A stretch of 39,675 nt of DNA, taken from NCBI GenBank assembly GCA_013416795.1, contig RQSC01000033.1:177627-217301 (forward strand). The letters run 5' to 3'. Positions within the stretch are counted from its first letter, which is position 1; each line of letters starts with the position of its first letter. The notes beneath the pieces are model-generated. The model had not been told where the DNA came from. It did no database searches and saw nothing but the letters and a program-made list of their open reading frames with translations. Below, one piece after another: positions 1-8,347 of this stretch. Position numbers and translations under genes: made by a program. Source of the DNA: Prasinococcaceae sp. CCMP 1430 (lineage: Eukaryota; Prasinodermophyta; Palmophyllophyceae; Prasinococcales; Prasinococcaceae).

Positions 1-1111
1 GCGCCGCCGGGCCGCGCCGCGGGCGCGCGCGCGCGCGCGCATTTTTCCGGCGCACGAAAAAAGATCGGAAACCCCCGTTTGACAGCGCCGCGCGCCCGCG
101 GCCGCCGCCAGCCACCAGCCAGGGATCGGGGGGTCCGATCGTCAACCGTTACGCCGGGGCCCTGAGTGGGCGAACTGACCTGAATTGACTACGCGGAGCG
201 CGTGCTCGATCGCATCGATTAGCGGCAGTCGAGGAGCCAACGGCTCGAGGCGAGGACTCCCACGCGTGGGTGTTCGGGGCGCTCATTGAACCCCGGGCGC
301 GGATTTCCGAGCGCGCGCGTTTGACGGCCGGCGCCGGCGGCTGCGGCGGCTGCGCCCACACCACGAGCACGAAGGAGGGTGCACGCGCGGGCCACGTGCG
401 TGCCATGCAATGCAATGCAGCGCGTGCCGGGGCGTCGTGGAAGGCTTCTGGAAGGACGCCGTGCAGCGTTGACGCGTGCTCGGTCCTCGAGCATTGAGAG
501 CCCCGCAGTCATCAGCGCTTGGGAGCAGCTGCCGGCTGGGGTGGGGTTACGACTTACGAGCGCGCGCATACTATTACTAACTCGTGGTAGGGCGTGTCAG
601 GCCGGCACGCGCGCTCGCACAGCAAAGGGCCACACCCTGCAGGCACCAATTCAGGTGGCCTGGGCGCGCCTCGTCGAATGTTGTCGTCACCCAGCCGGTC
701 CCCGCCACAAACGTGGGGTCCTCGATCGCCCCAAGGCGCCCGGCGATGTCAAAACAGGTGCATCTCGATGCCTCGCGGCCATTACAGTCGCCGACGTGCA
801 TGTTTGCCGGGGGTTGTTTGCACGCGAGGGCCGCGCTGATCAGAGGCAGTTCGACTGCGTCAAAGAAACCGCTGTCGTGTGATGGACCGCGGCGTCGTCA
901 ACATGTTTTCGTCCGTTACCAGCAACATGATTGACCGCACGACAGCACGTCGTCGGCGGGCGGCAGGTGGTGAGAGGTACCAAGTCAAGGCCAGGCCAAC
1001 GCGCCGGCTCGCTCTTGGGCGAGCACGCCGTCGCATCGCTTCGTCTCAGTCCACTAGAGATTCTGTATATTATAGCGAGATGGGATCCTTGCGCGCACAG
1101 AAAAGCTCGGC
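1..1111. other. Left flank without a recognisable gene
   Basis: Several overlapping short open frames exist on both strands, as expected at very high GC, but none shows a recognisable domain or conserved-looking composition. The first 60 bases hold a (GC)n tract followed by short A/T runs. At 1064-1075 lies an A/T-rich TGTATATTATAG stretch, 37-48 bases beyond the stop codon of the MYND gene on the minus strand, a plausible 3'-end processing region for that gene. Nothing else is supported here. Confidence 0.5.
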
Positions 1112-2455
1112 TCAGACGGAATAGTCCAGCAGCGAGAGCTCCCCGCTGCGCGCCTCCCCCCCCTTGGCGGGGGCGGGCAGCTTGGCGAGCGCCTCGGCGG
1201 CGATCGCGTCGCCGTACGCCGCGAGGCGGTGCAGGCTGAACACGACGTAGTCCTGGTCGGCGCGCCAGCGCGAGTCCGCCGAGTACAGGCGCATGTACGT
1301 GTAGTGGCGCAGCTCCCCCAGGACGGCCTCCTCCTCCGCAAGCTGGCCCTCGCACCAGCCGTGCTTGCCCTCGGTGAGCTGGGCCGGAAAGGCCATCGGC
1401 TCGAGCTTGTCGTGCGAGAAGGGGAGGATGTCTGGCGTGGCGCCCGTCGCGTGCGCGGTCTTGCGGGCGGCGACGCTCGCCGGGCCCTCGGACAGGTCGG
1501 GCTCCTGCAGCAGCGCGGCCGCCGCGATGAGGCGCTGCTCGAGCCAGTTGAAGGTCGTCCCTGCGAGCTCCGGCACCACCATGCCGATGCCTCGCGCCTT
1601 GAGCCAGTGCTCGCACTTCTTGGCCCAGCCGTCGGCGTCCTCGGTGAGCCGTTCGGCGCAGCCCCTGCACACCAGCGCGTTGACCGCGCCGGCGGTGGTC
1701 TCGCTCTCCACGAAGTACTGCTTGACGTCCAAGCCGCTGGCCGACTCGGCGTCGAAGATGTCGTTCATGAGTTGCAGCGCCTGCGCGCGAGGCGACGCGG
1801 GAGGCGCGGGAGCGGGTGCGCGAGTCAGCGGCGGAGACAGAGCGCCCGTCGCGAGCGCTCGCTCGCGCGCGCTCGCAGCCGAACGCACCGGCGGCTGGAC
1901 GCTGGCGCTCCACTCCACCCAGAATCCCCCCAGCACGTGTTTGCCCGCTGCGGGCGTCGCGCCGCCGGCGTCGCCCTTGAGCAAAATCGCGCAGCACGCG
2001 CACGCGCCGCGCACGTGCGCCGCGGACGGCGTCGCCACCGTGACGTCGCGAAAGGTCTGGTCGATCCCTCCCAGGCGGGCGGCCTCGTCCGCGCCGGCGC
2101 TCCCGGGATCGTTCGCGCCCGCAGCGCCATCCCCGCCCGCGGCCGCGGCCGCGCCGCCCGCCTGCTTGCCGCGGGCAGCAGGCGTCGCTTGCTTGCCGAC
2201 CGTTCCGCCCCCCCTCGACGCCGCGAGCCGCTTGCACAGCAGCTTGTGCTTCTTCCACGCGCCCCGCTGGCACTCCTTGGAGCAATAGGAGACGTGCCGG
2301 CACGCCGAGCACTCGCGCAGCTGCCGGCTCCGCACGCCGCAGTGCGCGCACGCGGCCTCGCCGGCGGTCGCCCTCTCCCGACCGCGCTCCGCCCGCCTGG
2401 CGGCCGCGCGGCGGCTGGCCTGCCCGGGTTGCGCCGCGCGCCTCTTCGGGTCCAC
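1112..2455 (-). CDS. MYND-type zinc-finger protein
   Basis: A complete intronless frame of 447 residues from ATG at 2455 to TGA at 1112. The N-terminus is basic and leads into a full MYND finger at residues 36-74 with all eight ligands in order: C36, C39, C49, C52, C58, C62, H70 and C74. MYND fingers bind proline-rich peptides in partner proteins. The rest of the protein has a Gly/Ala-rich linker (about 75-115), a Cys-containing segment near 150-200 and a C-terminal half with Trp-rich motifs that I cannot assign to a catalytic domain; there is no SET domain. Paralogues of this MYND-plus-unknown type are common in algal genomes, so a specific function cannot be given. A CCCTAA motif (2488-2493) lies about 35 bases upstream of the ATG. 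The finger is certain, the role unknown. Confidence 0.85.
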   Translation of the reverse strand: MDPKRRAAQPGQASRRAAARRAERGRERATAGEAACAHCGVRSRQLRECSACRHVSYCSKECQRGAWKKHKLLCKRLAASRGGGTVGKQATPAARGKQAGGAAAAAGGDGAAGANDPGSAGADEAARLGGIDQTFRDVTVATPSAAHVRGACACCAILLKGDAGGATPAAGKHVLGGFWVEWSASVQPPVRSAASARERALATGALSPPLTRAPAPAPPASPRAQALQLMNDIFDAESASGLDVKQYFVESETTAGAVNALVCRGCAERLTEDADGWAKKCEHWLKARGIGMVVPELAGTTFNWLEQRLIAAAALLQEPDLSEGPASVAARKTAHATGATPDILPFSHDKLEPMAFPAQLTEGKHGWCEGQLAEEEAVLGELRHYTYMRLYSADSRWRADQDYVVFSLHRLAAYGDAIAAEALAKLPAPAKGGEARSGELSLLDYSV

Positions 2456-2769
2456 ACAGTAAGTAGGGTCTACACATCAAAGATATACCCTAATAGTCTG
2501 TAGAATAAACCCAAATACCCGAACCGCAACATGAACACACCCTTCGTTTCGTAACCGTCGGCCCCATGAACAGGCACACATCCCTCCTCTGACTTCTGAC
2601 CATATCGTACACACGCGCAGAGGGCCCGCGCTCGGCGCGACACTTGGCGCGCCATCCGCCGGCGTCGGCGGCGCCGCACATCATCCTCCCGCCGACACCG
2701 ACGGGGGCCGAGGGGGGCGCGGGCGGCGCCGCCGGCGGGCGCGTGTGTGTGCTTGTGCGTGCGTGCGCG

Positions 2770-2809
<40 letters not shown>

Positions 2810-2853
2810 GCGTGCGTGTGTGTGTGCGTTTTTGTGTGTGTGTGTGTGTGTGA

Positions 2854-2910
<57 letters not shown>

Positions 2911-2923
2911 CCGCGCTCGGCAG
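2456..2923. other. 5' flank or intron of the TTL-type gene
   Basis: This stretch lies between the divergent MYND gene and the first visible exon of the TPR-thioredoxin gene. It begins with A/T-rich sequence carrying ACCCTAA (2487-2493), probably the MYND promoter. It then passes through GC-rich sequence into a long TG tract that ends in a plausible splice acceptor (CAG at 2921-2923). No exon encoding the missing TPR N-terminus could be recognised. Confidence 0.45.
2772..2910. repeat. (TG)n microsatellite
   Basis: Nearly uninterrupted TG dinucleotides with a few CG and TT interruptions. The tract sits immediately upstream of the acceptor of the first visible exon of the TTL-type gene, so it probably occupies the 3' half of an intron, where it would act as an unusual pyrimidine-poor tract. 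Confidence 0.95.
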
Positions 2924-3956
2924 GCCGGACGAAGCGGCGTCCGAGGCGGTGCGCGCCGTGGCGCTCGACCCGGGCTACGGGCGGGCGCGCGACAGGCTGG
3001 CGTCGCTCGCCGCCAAGTGTGGGCACCTCGGCGCGCTGATCGCCGCCGCCGAGCACGCCGCCCGCAAGTACTCGGACAGCACGTCGGCGGGGCCGCTGCT
3101 GCGCTCGCTGCGGCTGCTCGCGCAAGGCCGCTCGGAGGGCAACGCGCGCTTCGGCCGGGGGAACTACAGGGCGGCGATCGAGGCGTACACGTGGGGCCTC
3201 GAGCAGGCCGAGGCAGCGGCGCGCGAGGACGTCGACCGCAACGCCGACTCGCCGGGCGCGCTGCCCGGCGCGGCGCTGCTTTGGAGCAACCGCGCGGCGT
3301 GCCGCGCCAAGGAGGGGGACCACGAGGGCGCTGTCGCCGACGCGCGACGCGCGCTCAGGGCGGCGCCAGAGTACCACAAGGCGCGCCTCAGGCTCGCGGC
3401 GGCACTGGCCGAGCTCGGCGAGCACGCAGAGGCCGCAGAGGAGTACTCGTCGCTGCGCAGCGAGCTGCCGGGGGACGTGCCGGTCGCGCTGGGCCTGTAC
3501 CGGTCGAAGAGGGAGCTCGCGCGGAGGTCGGGCGGAGGGGAGGAGGTGCACTACGCAGGCCCGCCGCGGCTGGCCCGCGCGAGCAGCGTTGCGCAGTATC
3601 GCGAGAGCACGCACGACAGCGCCGCGTACCGCCGCGGCGTGTCCCTGCTGCTCTTCACGCACGCGCACTGCCTGCCCGCCGCGCGGCTCACGCCGGTGCT
3701 GGAGAAGCTGTCGGTGCGCTTCCCGGAGGTGCTCTTCCTGGTGGTCGACCGAGACGGGGACGCCGAGATGGAGCGGCTGGTCGAGGACGACCTCGGCGTG
3801 GACGAGTACCCCACCGTGCGCCTCTTCGACGGCGGGCGGCCGCGCGGCGAGCTCGTGCACCCGTCGCCGAACGAGCTTCGCGCGACGCTCGCAGAGGCGG
3901 TGCGGCGCGCAGAGGAGGAGCAGCGCGAGGCGGCGGAGGCCATACCACGAGTGTGA
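2924..3956 (+). CDS. TPR-thioredoxin (TTL-type) protein, N-terminus missing
   Basis: The last exon encodes about 343 residues and ends at TGA 3954-3956. It starts after CAG at 2921-2923 in the middle of a TPR, with the sequence RPDEAASEAV and a YGRARDRLASL helix typical of plant TTL proteins. A second TPR set follows at about 3130-3420 (NYRAAIEAYTWGL, LLWSNRAACRAKEGDH, ALRAAPEYHKARLRLAAAL). A C-terminal thioredoxin-like fold runs from about 3595 to 3925. As in plant TTL proteins the CGPC active site is degenerate: HCLPA stands in its place, while the cis-Pro motif EYPTVRLF is kept. Such proteins act as scaffolds or co-chaperone-like adaptors rather than redox enzymes. The first TPR half and start codon are not visible upstream. 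The stop lies only 67 bases from that of the convergent aminotransferase gene. Confidence 0.8.
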
Positions 3957-4023
3957 TTTTACTTTCGACACCTGCACATGCACTTGTTGTGCGTGCTTGC
4001 GAGCGCGCTCGAAGGCGCGTCTA

Positions 4024-5429
4024 CTAGAGCTCGCCCATCGCTTGGTCCATGGCGTCCGCGAGGAAGTCCGCGTCGGCCATGGTCATGCACATGGGCGGCT
4101 TGATGCGGAAGACGCTCCCGTTCATCCCGCCCTTGCCAATGAGCACCCCCAGCTCCTTCATGCGCTCGAAGACCTGCGCCGTCTCCGCTGGGGCGTGCTC
4201 CTTGGTCGCGCGGTCCTTGACGAGCTCCATGCCGAGCATGAGGCCGTCGCCGCGCACGATGCCGATGACGTCGTGCTTGTCTTGCAGCTCGGTCAGGCGG
4301 CGCTTCAGGTACGCGCCGACGATGGCGGCGTTCTCCTGAAGGCCGTCCTCGTCGATGGTCCGGAGCACCGCGCGCCCCACGGCGCTCACCACGGGGTTGC
4401 CGCCGTAGGTGTTGAAGTGCTGCGCCCGCGTGAGCGTCTGCGCGATCTCGGGGGTGGTGACGACCGCCGCGAGCGGGAAGCCGTTGCCGATGCCCTTGGC
4501 CATGGTGACGATGTCGGGCATGACGCCCGCGCGCTCGAAGCCCCAGAAGTGCGAGCCCATGCGGCCGAAGCCCGTCTGCACCTCGTCAGCGATGCACACG
4601 CCGCCGTGCTCGCGCGCCAGGGCGTGCGCCTCCGGCAGGAAGCCGTCGGCGAAGTCGACCGTCCCGCCGTAGCCCTGCACGCTCTCCGCGAAGAAGCCCG
4701 CGATCTGGCCGCACGTCGAGGCCTGGATGGACTCGCGGAACTCCCTGACGTAGGCCGACGCGTCGTTGCCGAACGCGCCGCGGTACGGATCGGGGTTCAT
4801 CGTCTGGTGGACGCCGTTGCCGGCAATCGAGCCGCCTGGCATGTTGTACTTCCAGGTGTGCATGGCCGTCAGCGAGTTGGTGGCCGGAGACGCGCCGTGG
4901 TAGCTGTTGCGCAGCGAGAAGAGCGCCTGGTTGCCCGTGTAGAGGCGCGCCATCGTCATCGCCATGTCGTTGGCCTCGCTGCCCGAGTTGACGAAGTACA
5001 CCACCTTGAGGTTGCCGGGCATGCGGGCGGCGAGCTCCTTGGCGTACATCGCCGTCTGCTCGCCGAGGTAGATGTTGGTCGTGTGCTGCAGGCGGCTCAT
5101 CTGGTTGTAGGCCGCGCGCAGGATCGAGGGGTGCGAGTGGCCCACCGACACCGTCACGATGCCGCCGAAGGCGTCCAGGTAGCGGCGCCCCTTCTCGTCG
5201 TACAGGTACTGCATGTGGCCGTCCGTGATCATCACGGGCTGCTTGTAGAAGTGGTTGAGGGCGGGCGACATGTGCATCTTGCGCGCCTGCCACACCTCCT
5301 CCTTGGAGGGGCCGGTGTACGGCGGCGGCGTGTAGTCGCACGGGGGCAGCTCGGGGGGCTGCACGTAGTCGAAGTCATCGAGCGCGGGCACGGCGGCCGC
5401 CGACGCGGCCGCCGACGCTTGCGCGCGCG
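4024..5429 (-). CDS. AGXT2: Alanine-glyoxylate aminotransferase 2-type, N-terminus missing
   Basis: A class-III PLP-dependent aminotransferase of about 468 visible residues, ending at TAG 4026-4024 and open up to the unknown base at 5430. Family landmarks are all present: the PLP-phosphate/substrate region FVNSGSEANDMA, the SYHG turn, the Asp motif CIADEVQTGFGRMG, the Schiff-base lysine in MAKGIGNGFPLAAV and a late FNTYGGNPVVSAVG. The overall sequence fits AGXT2, a mitochondrial enzyme that transfers amino groups from alanine or beta-aminoisobutyrate to glyoxylate or pyruvate, here probably in photorespiratory or pyrimidine catabolism. The Ala-rich stretch just before 5430 could be the end of a transit peptide; the start codon lies beyond the gap. 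No intron is seen in the visible part. A related aminotransferase with other substrates is the main alternative. Confidence 0.9.
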
Positions 5430-5430
5430 N
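5430..5430. other. Single unknown base, probable contig join
   Basis: One n separates two opposite-strand coding regions that both run into it while still open: the 5' coding part of the aminotransferase on the left and the interior of an ePHD protein on the right. Neither has a start codon or promoter here. A join of unknown true length explains this better than a single miscalled base. Confidence 0.8.
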
Positions 5431-6759
5431 TTCACCGCGCGCTGCTCCCGCCACCGGGTCAAAGAGGCGCCGACGTGCGAGCTGTGCCTGGAAAAGGGCA
5501 CGAGCGAGCGGCCCCTGGGGGAGTTCGAGGGAAAGCGCCTCCATGCCGACTGCGCGGAGTGGTGCCCCGAGGCGTACCTGAACGAGGACGACCAGCTGGT
5601 CAACGTGGCCAAGTCGGTCGCTCGTGCGAAGAAGCTTGGCTGCGCGTACTGCCAGAAGCCTGGCGCGGCGCTGGGCTGCTCGCGCAAGGGCTGCCCGGCG
5701 TCCTTCCACCTCATGTGCGTCGAAGCGAGCGGTGGCCTGCTGCAGAAGCAAAGGTTTACGGCGCGGTGCGAGCAGCACGCTTTGCCGCGCGTGAGGGAGC
5801 AAGAGATGCGAGAGCGCCGAGAGGCGGAGGACGCCGGTGGTGCGGATGACCCTGCGTCTGTTGAGCCGGACGACGGCAGCGGCGGTGTGGACCAAGAGCT
5901 CTTGGCATGGCCTCTGCAGCCGCCGGCCCCTCTACCGGCTTCGCAGCCGCCGCGACGGACGCCGCCCCGACGCGCTTTCAAGAAGCGGTGTGCGGCGGTC
6001 GGACTGCAAGAGGACTCGAGCGAGGACGATGACGTGCCGCTCGCTCAGAGGCCGCGTGGGCCAAAGAGCACGCCATCGGCCGCGCCGCAGCAGCGGCGGC
6101 TCGTCGCCGCCGCCGCTGCTGCGCAGCAGCAGTCTTTGCAGGCGGGCCTTGGCGACGAGGGCAGCAATGGCAATGAGCAGGATGTGCAGCGCTCTCGCGA
6201 ACCACAAGCTGCCAACACGGCCGGGGAGGAGCAGAACGTGCCGCCGCATCCGGTCCTCCCGCCCAAAACGACATCACCTGCACGAGAGACGTCCACCGGT
6301 GCTGGCCTTGACGATACGCACTCGCGCTCGCACGCGCGCGGCGCGCGCTCGCCCGCCGTGTCAACTCCAATGCATACAGACGTCAACTCCAATGCACGGA
6401 CCGGACCGGACAGACAGAGGGTGCTGCCGATCCGGACACACGTTTTTTTTCTCCTCCCACCCAAAGCTCCTTTTTCACTTTATTTGTTGTTGTTGGTTTG
6501 GCTTATTTGTTGTTGTCGACCAACAGGAGCCTTCGATGGATTGAATGAAAAAGGGAAACGCCAGGCTTTTTTTCCCGCGACCGACTCGACTCGACGAGGG
6601 CGGCCCGCGGATCGGATTCGCGCGCATCCCGAGAGATCCCGGGCGTGCGTTCGAGCGAGCGCCCCGTCCGTGCCTGGATGTGCCCCGCGTCGCGTGGCGC
6701 GACGGTACGGGGGCTGTGCCCATTGGAGGTCGGGCCTCGGATGTGATGTCGGTCGGTGA
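5431..6759 (+). CDS. Extended-PHD (ePHD) zinc-finger protein, N-terminus missing
   Basis: The frame is open from the unknown base to TGA 6757-6759. Residues from about 5479 to 5785 form a complete ePHD (C2HC-type pre-PHD plus PHD): CELC, then HADCAEWCPE, then CAYCQKPGAALGC, then CPASFHLMC and a final RCEQH. This fold is found in chromatin proteins such as plant BRCA1/BARD1-like and PHF-type factors. Right after the gap the frame reads FTARCSRH, which matches the last strand of this same domain (FTARCEQH), so a preceding ePHD may have been cut. The remainder is low-complexity, with acidic EDSSEDDD, Gln/Ala runs and basic patches suggesting a nuclear protein. The A/T-rich stretch at 6440-6530 looks like an intron or 3' UTR, so the true end may lie before 6759. 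Confidence 0.7.
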   Translation, partial: FTARCSRHRVKEAPTCELCLEKGTSERPLGEFEGKRLHADCAEWCPEAYLNEDDQLVNVAKSVARAKKLGCAYCQKPGAALGCSRKGCPASFHLMCVEASGGLLQKQRFTARCEQHALPRVREQEMRERREAEDAGGADDPASVEPDDGSGGVDQELLAWPLQPPAPLPASQPPRRTPPRRAFKKRCAAVGLQEDSSEDDDVPLAQRPRGPKSTPSAAPQQRRLVAAAAAAQQQSLQAGLGDEGSNGNEQDVQRSREPQAANTAGEEQNVPPHPVLPPKTTSPARETSTGAGLDDTHSRSHARGARSPAVSTPMHTDVNSNARTGPDRQRVLPIRTHVFFLLPPKAPFSLYLLLLVWLICCCRPTGAFDGLNEKGKRQAFFPATDSTRRGRPADRIRAHPERSRACVRASAPSVPGCAPRRVARRYGGCAHWRSGLGCDVGR

Positions 6760-7063
6760 GGTACGCACCTCGGGGACGCGCCTCGCGCCGTGACGTGTCA
6801 ACGAACGAAGCGCGTGGATCGACCGACCCGCGCGACGCGCCTCGGCAGAGGCGGTCGCGCTCCGCGCAAGAGGGATTTCCTGGATGTTCTGCCGCGTCCC
6901 AGCGCCACCTTCCGCGAAGTCCAACCTGTCATTTTAAACCCTAATTGAAAAACCTTATTTCCTGCGCCGGGGCGGATCAGGATTGAACCTAAACCTCGGC
7001 GCCGGCCGGCCGGCCGGCCGCGCGCGCGCGCGCGCGCTCTTTTCCCGAGATCTTTTTTTCGTG
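6760..7063. other. Probable promoter of the TRIC gene
   Basis: This is intergenic DNA with no supported frame. It holds the exact nonamer AAACCCTAA at 6936-6944, 120 bases before the candidate ATG, with related AACCTTA and AACCTAAACC stretches at about 6951 and 6986. A (GC)n tract (7018-7036) and a T run precede the start codon. Confidence 0.45.
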
Positions 7064-8216
7064 ATGGCGGGAAAAGGGCGGGGACGGCGCCCCCGCGGGG
7101 CAGGCACGGATCCGACCGCCTCGGCTCCCCCCCTCCCCCCCCCCCCCTGCCCTGCCCTGCCCTCCCCTCCGCTCCCCTTCCCCGCAACCTCCCTCCGCGC
7201 TGGCTGGCGCGCGCGGGAGGAGGGGCGGCGAGGCGCGGCTCGCCGCCGCGGCCAAGGCCGCCGATGCCGCCGCCTCCCTCGACATCGACCTCAACGCGCA
7301 CGCGGGCGCGCTGCGCACCGCGCTTGCGGGCGCCACGCCGCAGCTGCGCGCGGCGGCCGACGCGTTCGCAGCGGTGCCTTTCTACTGGGCGCTCCTCGGC
7401 CACTGCGTCGCGATGAACCTGCTGTTCAAGGGCAAGTACCGCGACAACTGGCTCAAGTCCTTCTGGGTGGCGTTCATCGGCGCCTTCGGCGGTGGCACCA
7501 TGATGAACCTGCTGAGCTACCAGCCCGTGTCGTGGCTCGCGGACAACAACATGGTGTACATGTTCTTCGCGGTGTGGTACGCCATCAACTACCTGCCGTC
7601 CTTTGGGCTGGTGCCCGCGCTGGCCAACTTCGTGCCCGTGCGCATCGCAAGCAAGGCCGCCTCCACGCTGCTGCGCGCGCAGCTGCTCATCGCGATGGTG
7701 GACGCGGGCGTCAAGGCGCACCCGGGGCAGTGGTACACGCCCCTCTTCTACGGCACGGTGGCGGCGACAGGCGGCAAATTCATCGCGGACGCGGTGGCGG
7801 CGATCAGCGGCGAGAGCACGCTCAGCAGTTTCTACATGCCCGAGTGGGCCGTGCGCTCGGGCTTCATCGGCTCGGTCGTGTACGTGCTGCTCGCCTACTC
7901 GCCGCTCGGCGACTACGAGCCGCTGCTGGAGGCCGAGCTCGCGGCCGCGGCCGTGACGACCCTCTTCCTGGCGCACACCGTGGCGAGCGATCTGCTGGAC
8001 GATCCCCTGGATTGGACCGCACCCTTCGAGTGGATCTTCCATCTCGTCACGCGCGTACCGCCCTCCAAGAGCGACGCCATCTTCGACGAGGCGGTGGCCG
8101 AGGCCACGCCCAGTGCCGGGCCGGCGCCCAGCGCGACGCCGTCGAGGATAGAGGCGCCTTCGACAAGCACAACGCCCGCACCGCCCAAGAGGCGCACGCT
8201 GCCCAAGAGGAAGTAG
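7064..8216 (+). CDS. TRIC-type (TMEM38-like) intracellular cation channel
   Basis: The conserved frame reads about 300 residues to TAG 8214-8216. It has several hydrophobic segments: VPFYWALLGHCVAMNLLF, WVAFIGAFGGGTMMNLL, NNMVYMFFAVWYAINYLP, LLIAMVDAG, FYGTVAATGGKF, GFIGSVVYVLLAY and a last one near 7960. The pattern of Gly-rich helix, then PVSWLADNN, then a W-x5-YLPSFGLV helix fits TRIC channels. These form trimeric K+-permeable counter-ion channels in the ER and nuclear envelope that support Ca2+ release. The tail is Pro/Ser/Thr-rich and ends in a basic KRRTLPKRK that could retain it in the ER. The only convincing ATG (7064) is in a different frame from the channel: C7-T-C13 at 7127-7147 lies between them, so an indel in that homopolymer or an unseen intron is likely. 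The in-frame ATG at 7411 would delete the first membrane helix. Confidence 0.7.
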
Positions 8217-8347
8217 TCGGCCTCGAGCAGCGCCATTCGCCGCATCAGTGAGACCACAGCCGGTAAAGAAGTAGCTTATTCAAGCACACACGGAGGCGGT
8301 CTCGCGTTCGAGCTGCGGCGGGGGCCGACGCGCGGCGCTGCGTCTCG

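Noticed and set aside
2747-2923. Val-Cys repeat peptides translated from the TG microsatellite
   Set aside because: They are translations of a dinucleotide repeat in a probable intron, not protein-coding sequence.
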